Below, in pieces: positions 12,901-25,490 of a stretch of 64,000 bases of DNA. Below the pieces are notes generated by a model. That model was not told the DNA's origin and searched no databases. It worked only from the letters and a program-made list of their open reading frames with translations. Position 1 is the first letter of the stretch, and the number at the start of each line of letters is the position of its first letter. The stretch lies in the NCBI RefSeq assembly GCF_036324505.1, contig NC_086357.1, forward strand, positions 20,586,793-20,650,792, in the 5' to 3' direction. A program made the position numbers and the translations under genes. Source of the DNA: Eleginops maclovinus. Lineage: Eukaryota; Chordata; Actinopteri; Perciformes; Eleginopidae.

Positions 12901-13530
12901 CTTTGGAAACTGCTGATAAATGCACTTTTCCCCCTTGTTTGTTTACAAAAACTTTTCCAAAAGAAAACCACTGTGTCTTTGGAACCAAAATTGTTCATGG
13001 GGGGGTTTTTTTTTTTTTTCAAGTTTTCCCGGTTTTTTGGTAAGATTTGCCCCCCTCATTTTTTTCCATTATGGGGCCGTTTCTTTCATCATCTATACTA
13101 TTTCATCAGAAAGGCTTTGTCACGGGCAATACCTGGAGCACATCATGGCCAAAATTTAAACATATTTTTAAAAAAGGGGTTTTAAAACTTTTTAAAACTT
13201 TATTTTTTTTTAAAGGGGTCGGTTTTCCTTTTTATGCTAAATTTATTTTTTCTATCCCCAAAAATCAGGGGGCCAAATATTGAATTTTTTACCCCCCCTT
13301 CTTTTTTTTTTATTCGAAAAAAAATGTTAGCTCCGTGATCTAACTCACAGTTTTTAAATTTCCATAGGGTTGTGGGAAAATAATATTAAAAGTAGTCAAT
13401 TTACTTTAAAAAGTTTATTTAATTTTAATTTTAAATGGAAAACTTTGGGGGGGGTAGGTTTTTGCGGCAGGGTTAATGAAACGTTAAACTTTTGTTACAA
13501 TTTAACTTTAACCCGATATCTGGCCATCCC
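9950..13530. repeat. Tandem duplication, copy 1 (inside poor-quality block)
   Basis: Ordered landmarks recur about 3.58-3.87 kb downstream. Examples are the GAAACAAAAATTTTCC motif at about 10,298 and 13,885, GAAAAAAAAAAGGTCAATGC at about 11,228 and 14,850, a (C)n tract followed by GCAGAAACAAAGAA at about 12,560 and 16,400, and GCAATACCTGGA at about 13,126 and 16,968. The content is not identifiable because of sequence errors. The left boundary is only approximate. Confidence 0.6.
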
Positions 13531-16500
13531 CCCTCAGCCGCCGATACTGGGGGAAAAATTTTTTGGGCCAAATTTGAATACAGAAAGTCGTCAGAAATAC
13601 AAGAAAGAGTATGCTAAACCCCCCCCTTGAAAATCCCCAGCATCTTATGCCCTGGGGGAACCCCCCAGCGGTTAAATTGGAAACAAAAGGAAAAGGGGGG
13701 AAAACCCCTCCCGATTCCACTTTTGAGGGAAAAAAAAACAAAATAATCATTATTGTGCGGCGAAGCGGGGGGGAATTTTAATGGGAACCTAACCTTTGAA
13801 AAAATTTGTGTCGCCAAATCCAAATTTTCTCAAGGTTTTAAAAAAAAAAAGGCCTTTCTACCGGGTTAAAGTTTTCAGGTCCTTTGAAACAAAAATTTTC
13901 CCGGGGAAATCGGGGAAAGGGGGTTTAATAAATATGTCAAATAAGGGTCTGAATTGGGGAAAAATGCCCTATTTTAAAAAAAATCCCTGTTTGATGTGGG
14001 GGAAAATACTACCAGTAAAATTTAAACTTTTTGGGCTAGCCCCTTTTTTAATAGCTTGATGTCGCCCCCAAAGAAAAAGAATGGGGGGAAATTTCCCCAC
14101 AAAAAAAGGGGATTTTTGGGCCTTTTTTTATTTAAGAGAAATTTGTACCCCTGACGTAGCGTGGGGGGAAAGTGTGAAAAGATTAAAAACGAAGTTTAAA
14201 AAACATGTTTAGCAAAAGGGGGGTTAAATTTTTGTCAGAAAAACCTTTTAAAAAAAATCAGCGGGGAAAACCATAAAGGGCCCCGGGACTTTTTCCCTCT
14301 GCATCAAATTTTAGAGCATTTTTTAATTTCTTTAAAAACTGTGGGGGGTTTACCCAACCCAGACGATTTTTTGGGTTAAATTAGGGGGATTTTTTAGGGA
14401 CATAAAACCTTTTTCATTTTGTGGGCCCATCAGTTGACCCCTCGAAGTATCCCAATGAACTAAAAAAGTCCCTGTTTTGGGTTTTTTAAGGGGTTTTGGA
14501 GGAAAATAGAATTCCTTCAGCAGTTTTAAAATTTTGATGTTTGTCTGAGGGGAAGGGGGTTTCAAATTTTGGGTGGGCGAGTATTTTGCTCGGTTTATCC
14601 CCGAATTCTTAGCAATTTTGGGGTTTTTTTAAAAGTGATTTTGTTGCCTTTCGATCCAAAATTTAAATTCAGCTTTTTTTGTCGGGTTTTTCCCTTTGAG
14701 AAATTCACGGGGGGGTTTTCACACCCTTGTCGGGAAATCCGATAAATTTTTGGGAGGCAGTATTTTTCCTCATATTAAAGGGCCCTTTCCCCTCGCACGT
14801 TTCCCAAAATTTTTGAAGTAGATACTTGGGGGGTTAAAAATTAGTGAAAAAAAAAAAGGTCAATGCGTTTCCCCAAAGGGTTTAGATAAAACCCGGGGTT
14901 TCAAAAATTTAATTAGTGGGCCCTAGGGTTTTTGAATTTGCCAGGGGGAAGTGAAAAGGGAAAGGATGTCAAAAAGGGCATTGGGGGCCTTTTAAAACCC
15001 GGGGTTTGAAATGAACAAACGCTAACAGGGAAGAGAAATTTGTTTTCCATAAAAAAAAAATCAGGAGAAAGTACCATAACAGGAAAAAAGAAGGGTACTG
15101 TTTACACTAGTTTTAAAAAAAGCCCCAAATTTTTCTGAACTGAAAATGCTCCATGAACAGATTTTTAAATATAGAAGATGGGGCAAGGGAATTTAGAGGG
15201 AAGGGTAAAGGGTAAAAGGAAATTGGGATACAACAGTTAAAAAACCCAACCCAGAATGAGCTGGGGGGGAAATTTTAAGTCGGGAAATGGAAAAAAGAAC
15301 ATTTTTTAAAAAAAAGTCCTCTTGTCCCAATTGGGGCCATACACGTTCTCCAAGCAGTTGTTGCCCCCCATTTTTTGGGGTTTGCAATTAAAAACCCGGA
15401 CCTTTTGGGGTCTGATTTAACTTTGGGCACAGAAAAGGGGGATTGTTTTATGAAAAAAAATTGCAAGCCTGGGCCTTGTTCGAAAAAAAGAAGGGTAAAC
15501 CTGGCCCCCCAACCTCGGGAATTTTAAGAGGGTTTGTGGGGTTTGGGAGGAACCGGTCCTACCAACTCTTTTCCACATTTCTTTTGGGTTCAGAGAGTCG
15601 GGCACCACCATTGACAAGTGTTTTTACTTGAAGGCGGGGGTACCCCTTGAAGTCCCATTCGGGATAACCTTTAAAACAAAACTTTTGGGTCGTGACTTTA
15701 CCCCTTCGCCACTAACGGAGCGGCGGGACTTTAAATTTTTCCCCGAACCCCTTTTGGGAGGGGGGCCCCAAAAACATTTTTGGCCCAAACAAAAAAACTC
15801 AAAAAAGGGTTTTTCGTGCCCGGCTTTAACTTCGGTTTATTCGCGCGTTCCCCACAGGGGGATCGAATGGTTTCCCTCTAACTTTACCGGCCCTTTGCGG
15901 AATACAACCAAATTTGCGCACAACCTAAAGTCATCTTTCCCTCACCACTCCCTTTCGAGTTTGGGCCCGGGTAAAGATTGGCCAAGAAAACCCCCCAAAT
16001 AAAACCAAAAACCCAGCCCTTTACGGGGGAAATTTTTAAAAATTTGAGGGGGTTTACGTAGGAGAGTAGCCGGCTGGGGTTGGAGGGGGGTTTCTTAAAA
16101 AAAGGAATTTAAATTTTAAAGGGTTTTAAAGGGTTTTAATCACATTGTTACTTTCACGGGAAATTTCCCCAAAGCCCCACTTTTTCCAAAATTTGAAAAA
16201 TTTTTAAAAAGCACCACTTAGTGCTTTTTAAAGATTTGAGTTTTCAAAAAGGAAGCCCCCCATTGACGGCACCCCCCTCCCTGCTGACAAAAAACAGGAA
16301 AAAAAAGGGTGGGGGCATAGAACCGTTTTTTTAAATTTTAAAGTTAAAGAAACATTACTCCCCCCCCCCCCCCCTTCCCCCCCACCCCCCCCCCTTTTTG
16401 GGCAGAAACAAAGAAAAAACAAACAACACTTGAAAACCATATAACCCTTGTTATTTCCTTGTTTCCCTATCCTAAATTTCCCCACAAAAAGTTTTAATGC

Positions 16501-17460
16501 AAAAACCCGGGTCATAGGGAAGTCTCATGTCGTGGGATTTGTACCCCCAAAATTCATTCAAAACCCCAATTTTTACATTTAAGGGAATGCAAAAAATTTA
16601 CGGTTGGTTGCTTTGATATTTTTTTTTATGAAATCCACCCCGTTGTTTAGGTAAAAACAAATCGCTTTTTAAGATTTTTATTTTCCCATTTTTTTTACTC
16701 TTTAATTGAAACATTAGGGAAAAATTGTGTGGAGGGCCCTGCCCGAGGGGTAACTGCGGGATGATGCTTTTTCTTCCCTTTGATGTGACGGACTTATAAA
16801 AAAAAAATTAAAACCACGGGTGTCATTGAGACCTAAAGGATTAAAAGGGGGATTTTTTTTTCAAGCTTTCGGTTTTTGGAAATTTTTATTTTCCCCCACC
16901 CCATCTTTCCTTTATGGCCGTTTTTTTTCTTTAAACCCTATCTATTTCATCAAAATCTTTGTAAAAAGCAATACCTGGAAACATCAGGGCCGAAAAAAAC
17001 ATATTTTAAATAAGGGGTTACCCCGTTAAAACTATATTTGTTTTTAAAGGGTAAAGGGTTTTCCCAAATTTTTATGCTCTTTTTATATTTTTCTTTTTTT
17101 TTATTTATTCTTTAAAAACAAAGGGGGAACAAAAACACTTTACTCAAAACGTGATTTCACAGGAAAGGGTCCCCTTTAAATTTCCCCAAGGGAAATTAAT
17201 TTTGGGGACCATCCCTCCGCGTTTATAAAGTCAGGGGACAATTTTTTTGTGTCCGGGGACTTGTTTGTATGAACGCCCCTTTTGGAAAAATCGGGCATGA
17301 TTTAAAAATGGAAAAACGAAGAAAAAACAAGGAAAATTGAACGGGACTCTGGTTTCCCAAAAAAGGGGGAGGGGGGGAAGCGGGGCCAGAAGCCAAAAGC
17401 TTTATGCCCGTATTTTAATTCCAATTTGTCCAAAAAACCAAAAAAGGAGTGTAGCTTTGA
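13531..17460. repeat. Tandem duplication, copy 2 (inside poor-quality block)
   Basis: Same landmark order as the preceding unit, with about 250 extra bases near 14,900-15,150 and a further offset near the right end. A partial third unit seems to start at about 17,461, since GATCTAACTCACA occurs at 13,339 and 17,469 and a CCCTGG...CCCC module recurs at about 10,068, 13,648 and 17,653. It fades by about 17,700. It could be a real tandem duplication or an assembly repeat of one locus. Confidence 0.55.
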
Positions 17461-20100
17461 ATGAACAGTGATCTAACTCACATTTTTTTGGATTTACTCC
17501 AAGGGTTGGGTAAAAAAAAATTAAAGCATTCAATTTTATTTTAACAATGAAATTTCCTACTTCCCCTTGGGGCCTAATGTAAACACGACCCCTTTTAAAC
17601 TGCTAAACTAATTTTAAAATTTTTGGTTAAAATTTCCGGGCGCATCAAAGATGCCCTGGAAAAACCCCAAGCGGGGTTAGGGGAAAAGTTTTTTTTTGTT
17701 TTTAAAATTTCAGTTTCCCCCTCTTTTGGAGAATTTTTTTTTTAACCCAAAACCCTTTTTGTTCAGTTACGCTAAAATTCGGGGCCTTCTTTTTGTAAAA
17801 AAGTGCCCCCCCCAAATTATCAAAAAGAAAATGTTTTTAATTGGGGGTTGGGACATTTTCTTAAGGGGGTTAAAATAAATTTTCAACAAAGTTTCTAATA
17901 AACACTGAAATAATTTTTTAACCCTGTACGTCTTCTTTCACCCAATTTCCCACTGTCCATTCCCCTTGGAGAAAATTGTTTGAGTTCCAGCTGAATTGAT
18001 TTTTGAAAAAGGGAGTAAAAACCCTTTCACACCAACTAGATTTCTTGACCCCATCAAACAAACCATCCCCCCCTAACCCATCCCTGAAAGGGGAAAGGAA
18101 AGAAAAACAAAACCCTCCCCTTTACCTTTCATTTTTTAAAGCTTTTTAAATTTGACTTATCCTCAAATGCACCCAAGGGTTTTAAACTATCGCTTTTTAA
18201 CGGCCAAAAAAATTATTTTGGGTTTCATCCTTTTTTTGAGTTTTTAAAAAGAAAAGTATTTACCCTTTTGGCCTTCACTTTCCCAATTTGGCTTCGAAAA
18301 CCACACATTTAAGCCTTTTGTTAAACTCCTTAAATTTAAAATCGTTGAAAATTTAACAAAATGTGCATTTTTAAAGGTATTTAAAAAACTTGAAAATAAA
18401 TAATGTTTAAATTGATAAAAAACCCAAAAGGACAGAAAAAATATTTCCAGCTATAATAAACGAAAGGTATACAGGCATGCACACAATTCCCACAGGAAAA
18501 AAAATTGGGACAAAATTATTTTTAAATTGATATTTTTTTTTTTGGGACTTACAAAAGTATTTGTACCCCCCCAATTTAACCGTTATCTTCACTCCTTTTT
18601 CCTACTCCGAAAAAAAACCCCTCACCTTTGTCTGCATGAAGGAAGGGGCCCAATCACAAAGCAAAAGGCAAATTGGGCGGAAATTTGAAGGATGTTACAA
18701 AAACCCGGGCCCCTGAAAACTCCGCCCTCTCACCCAAATCGGGGAAACCGGGGTTTTTCTCCCCTTGCCCCCAACGATCAAAACTCAAAAAACCCCCGGG
18801 CACTGGAAACCCAAGGACCGGCCCCCCCTTTTTTGACCAGAAAAAGCTTGCGATTGCTGCTGCTGCCTTCAAAAGGACCGGGGTTTTAAAGGGGGGCTCC
18901 TCTCAAACCAGGCCCCTCTCAAACACGGGGCCTCGCCGTGGTGCTGGGGCCCCCGGCCTCCCAACCTTTTTAAAACGCTTCTTAATGCAAACACAGTAAA
19001 CCCAGTTCAGGCCAACATAATCTTTTGGCCCCCCCCCCAATGAGGGGATTGTTTTGGACAAGGGGGAAAGCCCGGTGTGAGGCACCCAAAAAGGGCCCCG
19101 GAAAAATAAACCCAATACGGGACAGCGGGGGAAAGGGGAAAGGGCCCCTTGCCGGGGGATTTTGGGACTTTTACCATCTTCTGAGGGGGCTGGGGGAACA
19201 CTATATTTTTAAATTTGAAGGCCCCACTTTTTAAAAGAATTAAGTTTTTTTTTGGCCCCCTTTCGGCTCTAAAAACTCATTAAAGCCTTCCTTAATAATG
19301 ATGGGCCCATGGGGGTGAGTTTTTTTGTCAAAATTTTTTTTAATTTTTAAACAAGTTTTACTTTAAACCCTGTCTTTAATTTTGAGGGGCCCCAGATTTT
19401 TATTTTTGGGTTTTCGGGAACGGTTTTCAAAAACATTTAACTTTGTCAGAGTTTTTTGGATCACAATGCAAAATTTGTACAGGGAAATCTTTTTTTTGGG
19501 CTCAAAAGGGCCATGTGTAAGAAAAATGAATTTTTGGCACAAAGGAAAAGATAAGGTCTTTATTTCGGGGGGTTTTTTTTTTTAAAAAAAACCATTGTAA
19601 ATATCAGTCATCATGACCATTTAATCCCGTTAGGAAAACAGGAAAAAAAGGGGCTTTTAAAGAACAAAGGCATGTTCATTGTTATTCTTGCGTTTAGGGG
19701 TTTTTTTTTTTTTCACCTTTCGGGTTTTTTTAAGGGGACCCAGCACCACTGAACACGACCGGGTAAGACCCCAACCCCACCCTCCCCCTTAACCAAGGCT
19801 GCTCTGAAAGGGCCGTTTTTGTCATTTCGGGAAACAGACACTTCAGCTTTTTAGGGTCCCGAAAGCCTGGCTTTTTATGTTAATTGAGGTAATTTCCCCC
19901 TTTTCGTTAGAGCGGGAAAAATGAAACCTTGAAAGGGGGGTTTTTCCCCTTTTGGTCTCACCAAAGGGCCTGGAAAAGGGTAAATAAAATTTTTGCAGCA
20001 GTGGATTTACAGGCTTGAGACTCTGTTTGCGGGTAGTAAATTTAAAAACAAAAATAAAACAAATGTAAAAAAGTAAAAACCCTATTTTGTTTATATATAA

Positions 20101-21219
20101 TTTGGACGGGGGCCAAAAAAGTATTTCACCACCAATTGTGCAATTTCCCCCTTTTAAAAAGGGGAAAGGGCCTTTTAATTTTTATCTTTGGGATACCTCA
20201 ACTATGAAACAAAAAAAAAAAAAAAAAAACCCGGAAAATTTAACATTTTTAGGTTTTAAAAAATTTTTTTTTCAAATTTTTTGGGAAAAATAAGTATTGG
20301 GTCAATAAAAAGTTATCTCAATTTTTTTGGTTTAATTTTACCCTTTGTTGGCAAGACAGACCCAAATTTTTTCGTAAGTTTTCCAAAGGTTTTCACACTG
20401 TTGCGGGGATTTGGCCCATTCCCCCATAAATTTCCCTCTAAAAGTGATGTTTTTGGGGCTGTCGCGGGGGGGGCAACCGGTTTTTTAAAACCCCCTTCCA
20501 AATTTTTCTAGGGGGGAGATGTGGAGACGGGCTGGGCCCCCAAACACAAGGCCCTTGAAATGTTTCTTTGGGAAACCCCCCCCCCCTTTCGTTCCCCCTG
20601 GGGGTGTTTTTTGGGATCATTTTCCGGGGCTAAAAGGGCCCCAGCCCCCTTTTCATCTTCAGGGGCCTTTGGGCTAAAAAAAGGGGGTTTTCACCCCAAA
20701 CCCTCACGTTTACAGGGCCCCTTTCCTTTCCCCCCTTTACACGGATCAGTCTCCTTTTCCCCTTTTGCAAAAAACACCCCCCAAAGCATGATTTTTCCCC
20801 CCCCCCCATGCTTCACATAGTAGGTTTGGTTCTTTGGATCAACTCTGCTTTCTTTCTCCCCCAAAAACACACATTTAGTTTAAACCAAAAACGTTCTTTT
20901 TGGTTTCTTCGCCCATTGAATTCCCCAAATCCTCTTCGGGATCATCCAAATCCCTCTAGCAAATTTTTCAGCCCCGGGCCCCCCCCCTTTGGCCCCCTTT
21001 TTTGGCTTAAGCAGGGGGACACGTCTGGAATCAGGTTTTAAGGGTCCCTGGCGGGGGAGGTGTTACTAAAGGTACCTTTTAAATTTGGCCCACTCTTGGG
21101 GTCATTCACTAGGTCCCCCCTGGGGTTCTGGGTTTTTTTGTCCCGCTTGTGACATTTTAAACCCCCGGGGGGGAATTTTGCGTAAGCCCCCAATGGGGCC
21201 CTTTAGCAGTGGTTTTGTT
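20101..21219 (-). mobile_element. Tc1-like transposon, left part (degraded by sequence error)
   Basis: The block begins with a corrupted copy of the terminal repeat that ends the clean Tc1 segment at 26,872 (for example CCACCAATTGTGCAATTTC at 20,129-20,147 against the reverse complement of 26,824-26,842). It continues with the antisense strand of a Tc1-type transposase: recognisable clean islands are GATCAGTCTCC near 20,743, CCCATGCTTCACA near 20,805, AATCCTCTTCGGGATCATCC near 20,929, CTTAAGCAGGGGGACACGTC near 21,007 and GGTCATTCACTAGGTCCCCC near 21,098. The segment stops at GCAGTGGTTTTGTTTGT, just where the right part (from 26,346) resumes, so the two are halves of one element of about 1.65 kb. 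Family recognition comes from general knowledge of fish Tc1 elements. Confidence 0.75.
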
Positions 21220-22200
21220 TGTTTTAAACCCACCCAAATCCTTTTTTTCCCCCCTTTTTTTTCCGCAGGGTCCGGAGGTAACAGCCCCAAGGGGAAAAGC
21301 CCCAAATTTTCCCTTTCCCCCTTTGGCCAATCAACCACTCTGACTGGGGGATTCCAAGGCCTCCCAACCAGTGGGAAAAGATATAATTTCCCCCACCTGG
21401 TTTCCCAGTCTACCCCTCGGTCTCTTCCCCCTGGACTGCCTGGAAAAACCTCCCTAGGGGGGCCCAGGTGGCATCCTCACTAGGTGCACCAACCCAAATC
21501 AACGGGGGTCCTTTCAACCCAAGGAACAGGGGGTTCTAAATCAAAGTCCCTCCCAAAGACTGAATTTTTCACCTTTTTCCCCAAGGGGGAAACCCGCCAC
21601 CCCGCGGAGAAATCCCCCTTTCGGGCCCCTTTTATCCGCGATCTGTTCTTTCGGTCATGACCCCTCCTTTATACCAAGGGGAGGGTTTGGGAAAGAAATG
21701 GCCCGGGAGACAGAGGGGCTTTCCTCTGGCTTTTGCTCTCTTTTGGGACAACGGGGCGGCAAAGCCCCACCCGGGAAATACCCCCCCGCTGCTCCGATTT
21801 CCCCCCATCTCACGCTCCCCCTTTTTCCCCCACTCGGAAAAAAGACCCCCCCGATACTTAACTCCTTCACTTGGGGTAAGGCTTTATTCCCTACTGGATG
21901 GGCAATTCCCTCGGTTTTTCCCGCTGAGAACCAGGCCTCAATTTGGGGTTTTGATCCCCCATCCCCCCGTTCCCCACTCGGCCGCGAACCCTTTCCCGTA
22001 TGCTTGGGAAAGGGCACAGACCGGGGAACCATTTGGGCCAAATCCTTCTGCAAAAAAACAGTGGTTCAATCCTTTGCCCCCGAACTGCAAACCCCCCCCC
22101 CCCCAACGCCTCGAAATTCCCGTCCATGAATTTCCAAACAGGATTGGGTACAAGCGCAGCCCCGGCGGAGGCCAACCCTCACCGGAAAAACGGTTCCAAA

Positions 22201-22235
<35 letters not shown>

Positions 22236-22605
22236 GTGAAAAAAAAGGGGAAAAAAGGCCCGGAAAACAGCTCTCGCTTGGGGGGGTACAGGATTGGGTT
22301 GGCCCCGGACAAGACCCCCCCATCCCATACTCCCGCGCACCTCCCCCCGAAACTTTTCCCCGGGAACCCGGCATTTCCCTTTTCCCAAAAACCACAAAGC
22401 ACATGTAGACCCGGGTGAGCGTACTCCCAGGGCCCCCTCCGGGGCCTTGCGAAGTGAAAAGGGGTCCGTCGTTCCCCCCGACCAGGAAGAAAACCGCATG
22501 TTTCCCCCTTTAATTGAGGTTCGACAAACGGGGGACCCTCCTTTTCAACCTTTGAAATAAACTTTTCCCCCGGGGGCTAGTTTTATTTTTGAATTGGCCC
22601 CCCAC
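21220..22605 (-). mobile_element. LINE (non-LTR retrotransposon) ORF2 3' part, degraded by sequence error
   Basis: Antisense reverse-transcriptase and C-terminal sequence, strongly corrupted. Clean islands such as GCAGGGTCCGGAGGTAACAG (from 21,266), CGCGATCTGTTCTTTCGGTC (21,637-21,656), GGCATCCTCACTAGGTGC (near 21,470) and AGGTTCGACAAACGGGGGA (near 22,518) follow the order expected for the 3' half of the same LINE family whose cleaner 5' part lies at 25,491-26,345. The LINE clade is not assigned. The right limit is where a corrupted hAT-like terminus (AGGGTGAACC) appears. Confidence 0.65.
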
Positions 22606-23354
22606 CCCTTTTAGGGTGAACCCCACTACGTTTTTTGGGACCAAAATCGGACTCCGACAACCCCCCATTTTGGGAACGTCCCAAAAATCACTTTTTTGTT
22701 TGGGTAATTAATAATTTAAAAAATTTTTTCAATAATTCCCAGGAAAAGCCCCGGCTCTGTGTCAGCACCGACAAAAAACGCAAAGGGGGCGCGTGACCCA
22801 AACACGTTTTGCCCCCCCAAGTCCCGTGGTAGCTTGTCATTCAAAATTTAAAAAATACTTTCCCACCCGCCCCTACCGGGGGAATATTGCCATGGGGTTT
22901 AAGGAGTGCTTGGCCAATGGGGTCTTAAAAAAAGGGAAACCCAACGTGCCCTTAAAAACCGAAAAAACGCTTTTAAATATGGTTTAAAGGGAATGGGGCT
23001 TAACCATGGACCCGACTGGGAGTGCTTTTGGACACGGGGTGCATCTTGCAATTGGTTAAATACAAAAAAAAAGGGGTTTGGGGCCGGATGTGGAAGTTTA
23101 AAGGTTACTACAATTTTGAGAGTTGTATTTTCTGGGGGCGAAGCGCCGAGAAGTTTGTTGTCAAAGGGCGTTTTACCCCAATGGGGTTTGCGCAATGCCT
23201 TTCTTTAAAATACTGTTTTTCCTAGGGGGGAAAAAGAACCCTTTCATCGGGAAACTTTTTGTGTGTGTGTGTGTGCACGTTTTTTAAAAATTAGGGGTTA
23301 GTGAGGCCATTTTAAAGTGTGTTTCGGGGGGAGGGGGAAAAGTGTTTTTGGGAA

Positions 23355-23475
23355 AAATAAACAGCCCAGCGTTTTTTTTGGGAAATAAACACTAGCCCTG
23401 TTTTTTGGGACAATAAAAAGCTAAATGGTTTTTTTTGGGACAATAAAAAGCTAAAACGGTTTTTTTGGTACCCTT
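23355..23475. repeat. Minisatellite, about 33-36 bp unit, about 4 copies
   Basis: Repeats of GGGACAATAAAAAGCTAAA followed by a T-rich run can be read at about 23,400-23,475, with two more degraded copies upstream (AATAAACAGCCCAGCG and AATAAACACTAGCCC). It lies within the hAT element and within the poor-quality block, so the unit sequence is uncertain. Confidence 0.5.
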
Positions 23476-24765
23476 TAAAAAAACTAACGTGTTTTTTGTT
23501 GTTTGCAATGTCAGGCTGGTGCCCAAAATTTATTGCCCCTATAAAGGAAAATTAAAAAGATTTTTTTTGGTTTTAGTGGAATAACTAAGAAAACATATTA
23601 AGGGGTTTTTGCATTAAATTTCCAATTACAAATTTTTTTTATGGGCAAAAAAACTTACTGTGGTAGTTTCCACCCGAAGTTTTGCTGCCCAAAAAAACGT
23701 ATTGAACTAAATTTCATGACAACAGATTTTAATTTAAGGTATGTTATGAAAACTGTGTTATGAGCTTTCCTTATGGCTTTTTTATACTGGAATTTCAAAA
23801 AAGGTTTAATTTTTTCCCAGAAAAAAACGTTTAAAAAATGGCAAAGAAAACAAACGGGCCCAGGACTTTGCAAAACAGCGGTTTTCGGTTTTTCACTCAC
23901 AGCTGGAAAAGAAAGGCGGGACTAAAAAGGCACAGCCCAAAAGGGGCCCCTTTAATACCTCAAAGTCATTTGGGCATGAAGTCCGACCATTGGGGGCCCG
24001 GGGGGGGAGAAAAATGTTTTGGGGGGGTGTTGGAGCAGAGCAAAAGGGACTGTGCCCGGTTCTTTTTTTTTGAAGACCCGGGGAAGCGGCCCCCTGGTCC
24101 TCACTTGGCAAGACCCCAATGTCCTTGAAAACTGAAACCAAAGCCCCCGGGCCCCCTTTTTGGGGTTTTTACAACGCCCCTCAGGTTTAGGAAAATACTA
24201 AGCGTTCATACCCGAAGCCCGTGCCCATCTCCTAGAACAGCAAAAGCTTTGAAAATGACCAGGGCCGAATCTCACCAAGGGGGATCAAAACAAGGCTTTT
24301 CCAAAACATTTAAAAGAAAAACGCGACCCCTTACACAAGGGGCTCTTTGGGAAACACATCCCTTTCCCTTTATCCAAGATTCAAAAAGAGCTACATAAGT
24401 GGAAAAGAAATGTCCCCCTACTTCAAAGGACAAGGGGTGAAAAATGGGAAAAGGAACAGGTGGCCCCAAAAAAGGGTTTCTTTTTTTTTTTTTTTTTGTT
24501 TTTTCAAAATTAAAAAAAAGTTGTATTTTTTGTTTTTTAAATTTTTGGGAAAAAAACCTTCTGACATTTTTTAAAATTTTAGCAAAAAAGCCTCGGTTTG
24601 GGTTTTTCCCCAAATGAAAAAAACATTGGTTTCCTCTTATTTCTGTGTGTTGCCGGAAACAGGGCTTGTGTCCAACCCTTTTCCCCGCCCCCGAGGGCAA
24701 AAAGAAAACCACCCCCCACCTCTACAAACGAAAGCGGTCACTGGGGAAAACTTTTTTTAAAGACC

Positions 24766-25086
24766 AAGGCGGTCCCTGCTTCCTCTACTGTGCAGTTGGA
24801 GGATACCATTAAAGCAGAACTGGACAACTACCTCATAACTCCTACCATTGATGGAGAGCAAGATCCACTGGCCTGGTGGAGAGTGCACAATGTCAACTTC
24901 CCATGGCTTAGCAAGTTGGCTCGTAAGTACCTTTGCATACCAGCAACGAGTGCACCATCAGAGAGACTGTTCAGTGCCAGTGGCATTATTGTCACATGTC
25001 AGCGTGCAAGTCTGAAGCCAGCAAAGGTTGACAAGGTTTGTTGTTGTTCTTCTGCACCTTACCCTGACATGTCTTTGTTCCATTAA
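24766..25086 (+). pseudogene. hAT transposase, C-terminal dimerisation domain fragment
   Basis: The readable protein has the hAT dimerisation signature: DPLAWWRVHNVNFPWLSKLA, then ARKYLCIPATSAPSERLFS and SASGIIV. This domain mediates transposase multimerisation. The frame opens upstream at 24,598, but the residues before about 24,770 come from corrupted sequence and cannot be trusted. Beyond AKVDK the frame runs into GTTTGTTGTTG and stops at 25,086; a splice donor or simple decay are both possible. The DDE residues and the zinc finger are not visible, so no active enzyme is indicated. Confidence 0.75.
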
Positions 25087-25185
25087 AAAAGGTGTTCACT
25101 CTTTTTTACTTATCTTTTGTTACAGACTAGATGTTAAATAATGTAACCAGTTGGACATCTTTTGTTGATGAGGAAAATGTATTTT

Positions 25186-25207
25186 TTTTATTATTATTAT
25201 TATTATT
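25186..25207. repeat. (ATT)n microsatellite
   Basis: Seven consecutive TTA units in the 3' part of the hAT element. Confidence 0.8.
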
Positions 25208-25490
25208 TAGTTTTACTACCTTTACATTTCACTTCCTCTTGCCACTTTATTTGAAGCAGCACAGGTTTCTGGATACACGGGTTGAATATCTGTAACTGCT
25301 GCTGATGTTGAGGTTCATAAGCTAGCTCCTTTGAGACATTTTGCACTGCTTTTAAGGTAAGACTTCTTTTTTTGCTCCACTTTGTTGTTACACTGAAACT
25401 TGTTTAAATAAAAAAAATCGTGGAGAAATCGAAATCGCAATCTCTGCCAGAAAAATCGCAATTTCAATTTTTACTTAAAATCGTTCAGCC

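Larger units (their letters stand above)
5641..24770. other. Poor-quality sequence block (assembly/base-calling artefact)
   Basis: The texture changes abruptly at about 5,640 to runs of repeated bases (TTTTAAAATTTT, GGGGGG, CCCCCC) and back at about 24,770. No reading frame of normal composition exists; frames up to 253 codons (21,657-22,418) are rich in Pro, Lys, Phe and Gly because of the homopolymers. The strongest evidence is internal: the left Tc1 terminal repeat (from 20,101) lies inside the block and its clean inverted partner (to 26,872) lies outside. They differ in just this way, with mixed motifs flattened into runs of a neighbouring base. About 19 kb should not be used for gene calls. 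I see nothing further identifiable in 5,641-9,950 and 17,700-20,100. Confidence 0.85.
22606..25490 (+). mobile_element. hAT transposon inserted in the LINE
   Basis: The right end is clean: a subterminal AT-rich run with repeated AAATCG motifs ends in ATCGTTCAGCCCTA at about 25,476-25,490, whose reverse complement (TAGGGCTGAACGAT) matches the corrupted TTAGGGTGAACC at about 22,611-22,622. The transposase C-terminal domain is readable from 24,766. The LINE sequence stops at the left end and resumes at the right end. Most of the element lies in the poor-quality block, so its transposase cannot be read completely. A clean target-site duplication cannot be shown. Confidence 0.6.

Noticed and set aside
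21657..22418. 253-codon open frame and overlapping long frames on both strands
   Set aside because: They lie in the poor-quality block, are built of homopolymer-derived Pro, Lys, Gly and Phe runs, and coincide with corrupted antisense LINE sequence.
24598..24765. N-terminal extension of the hAT transposase frame
   Set aside because: These codons come from corrupted sequence before quality recovers, so only the part from about 24,766 is used.
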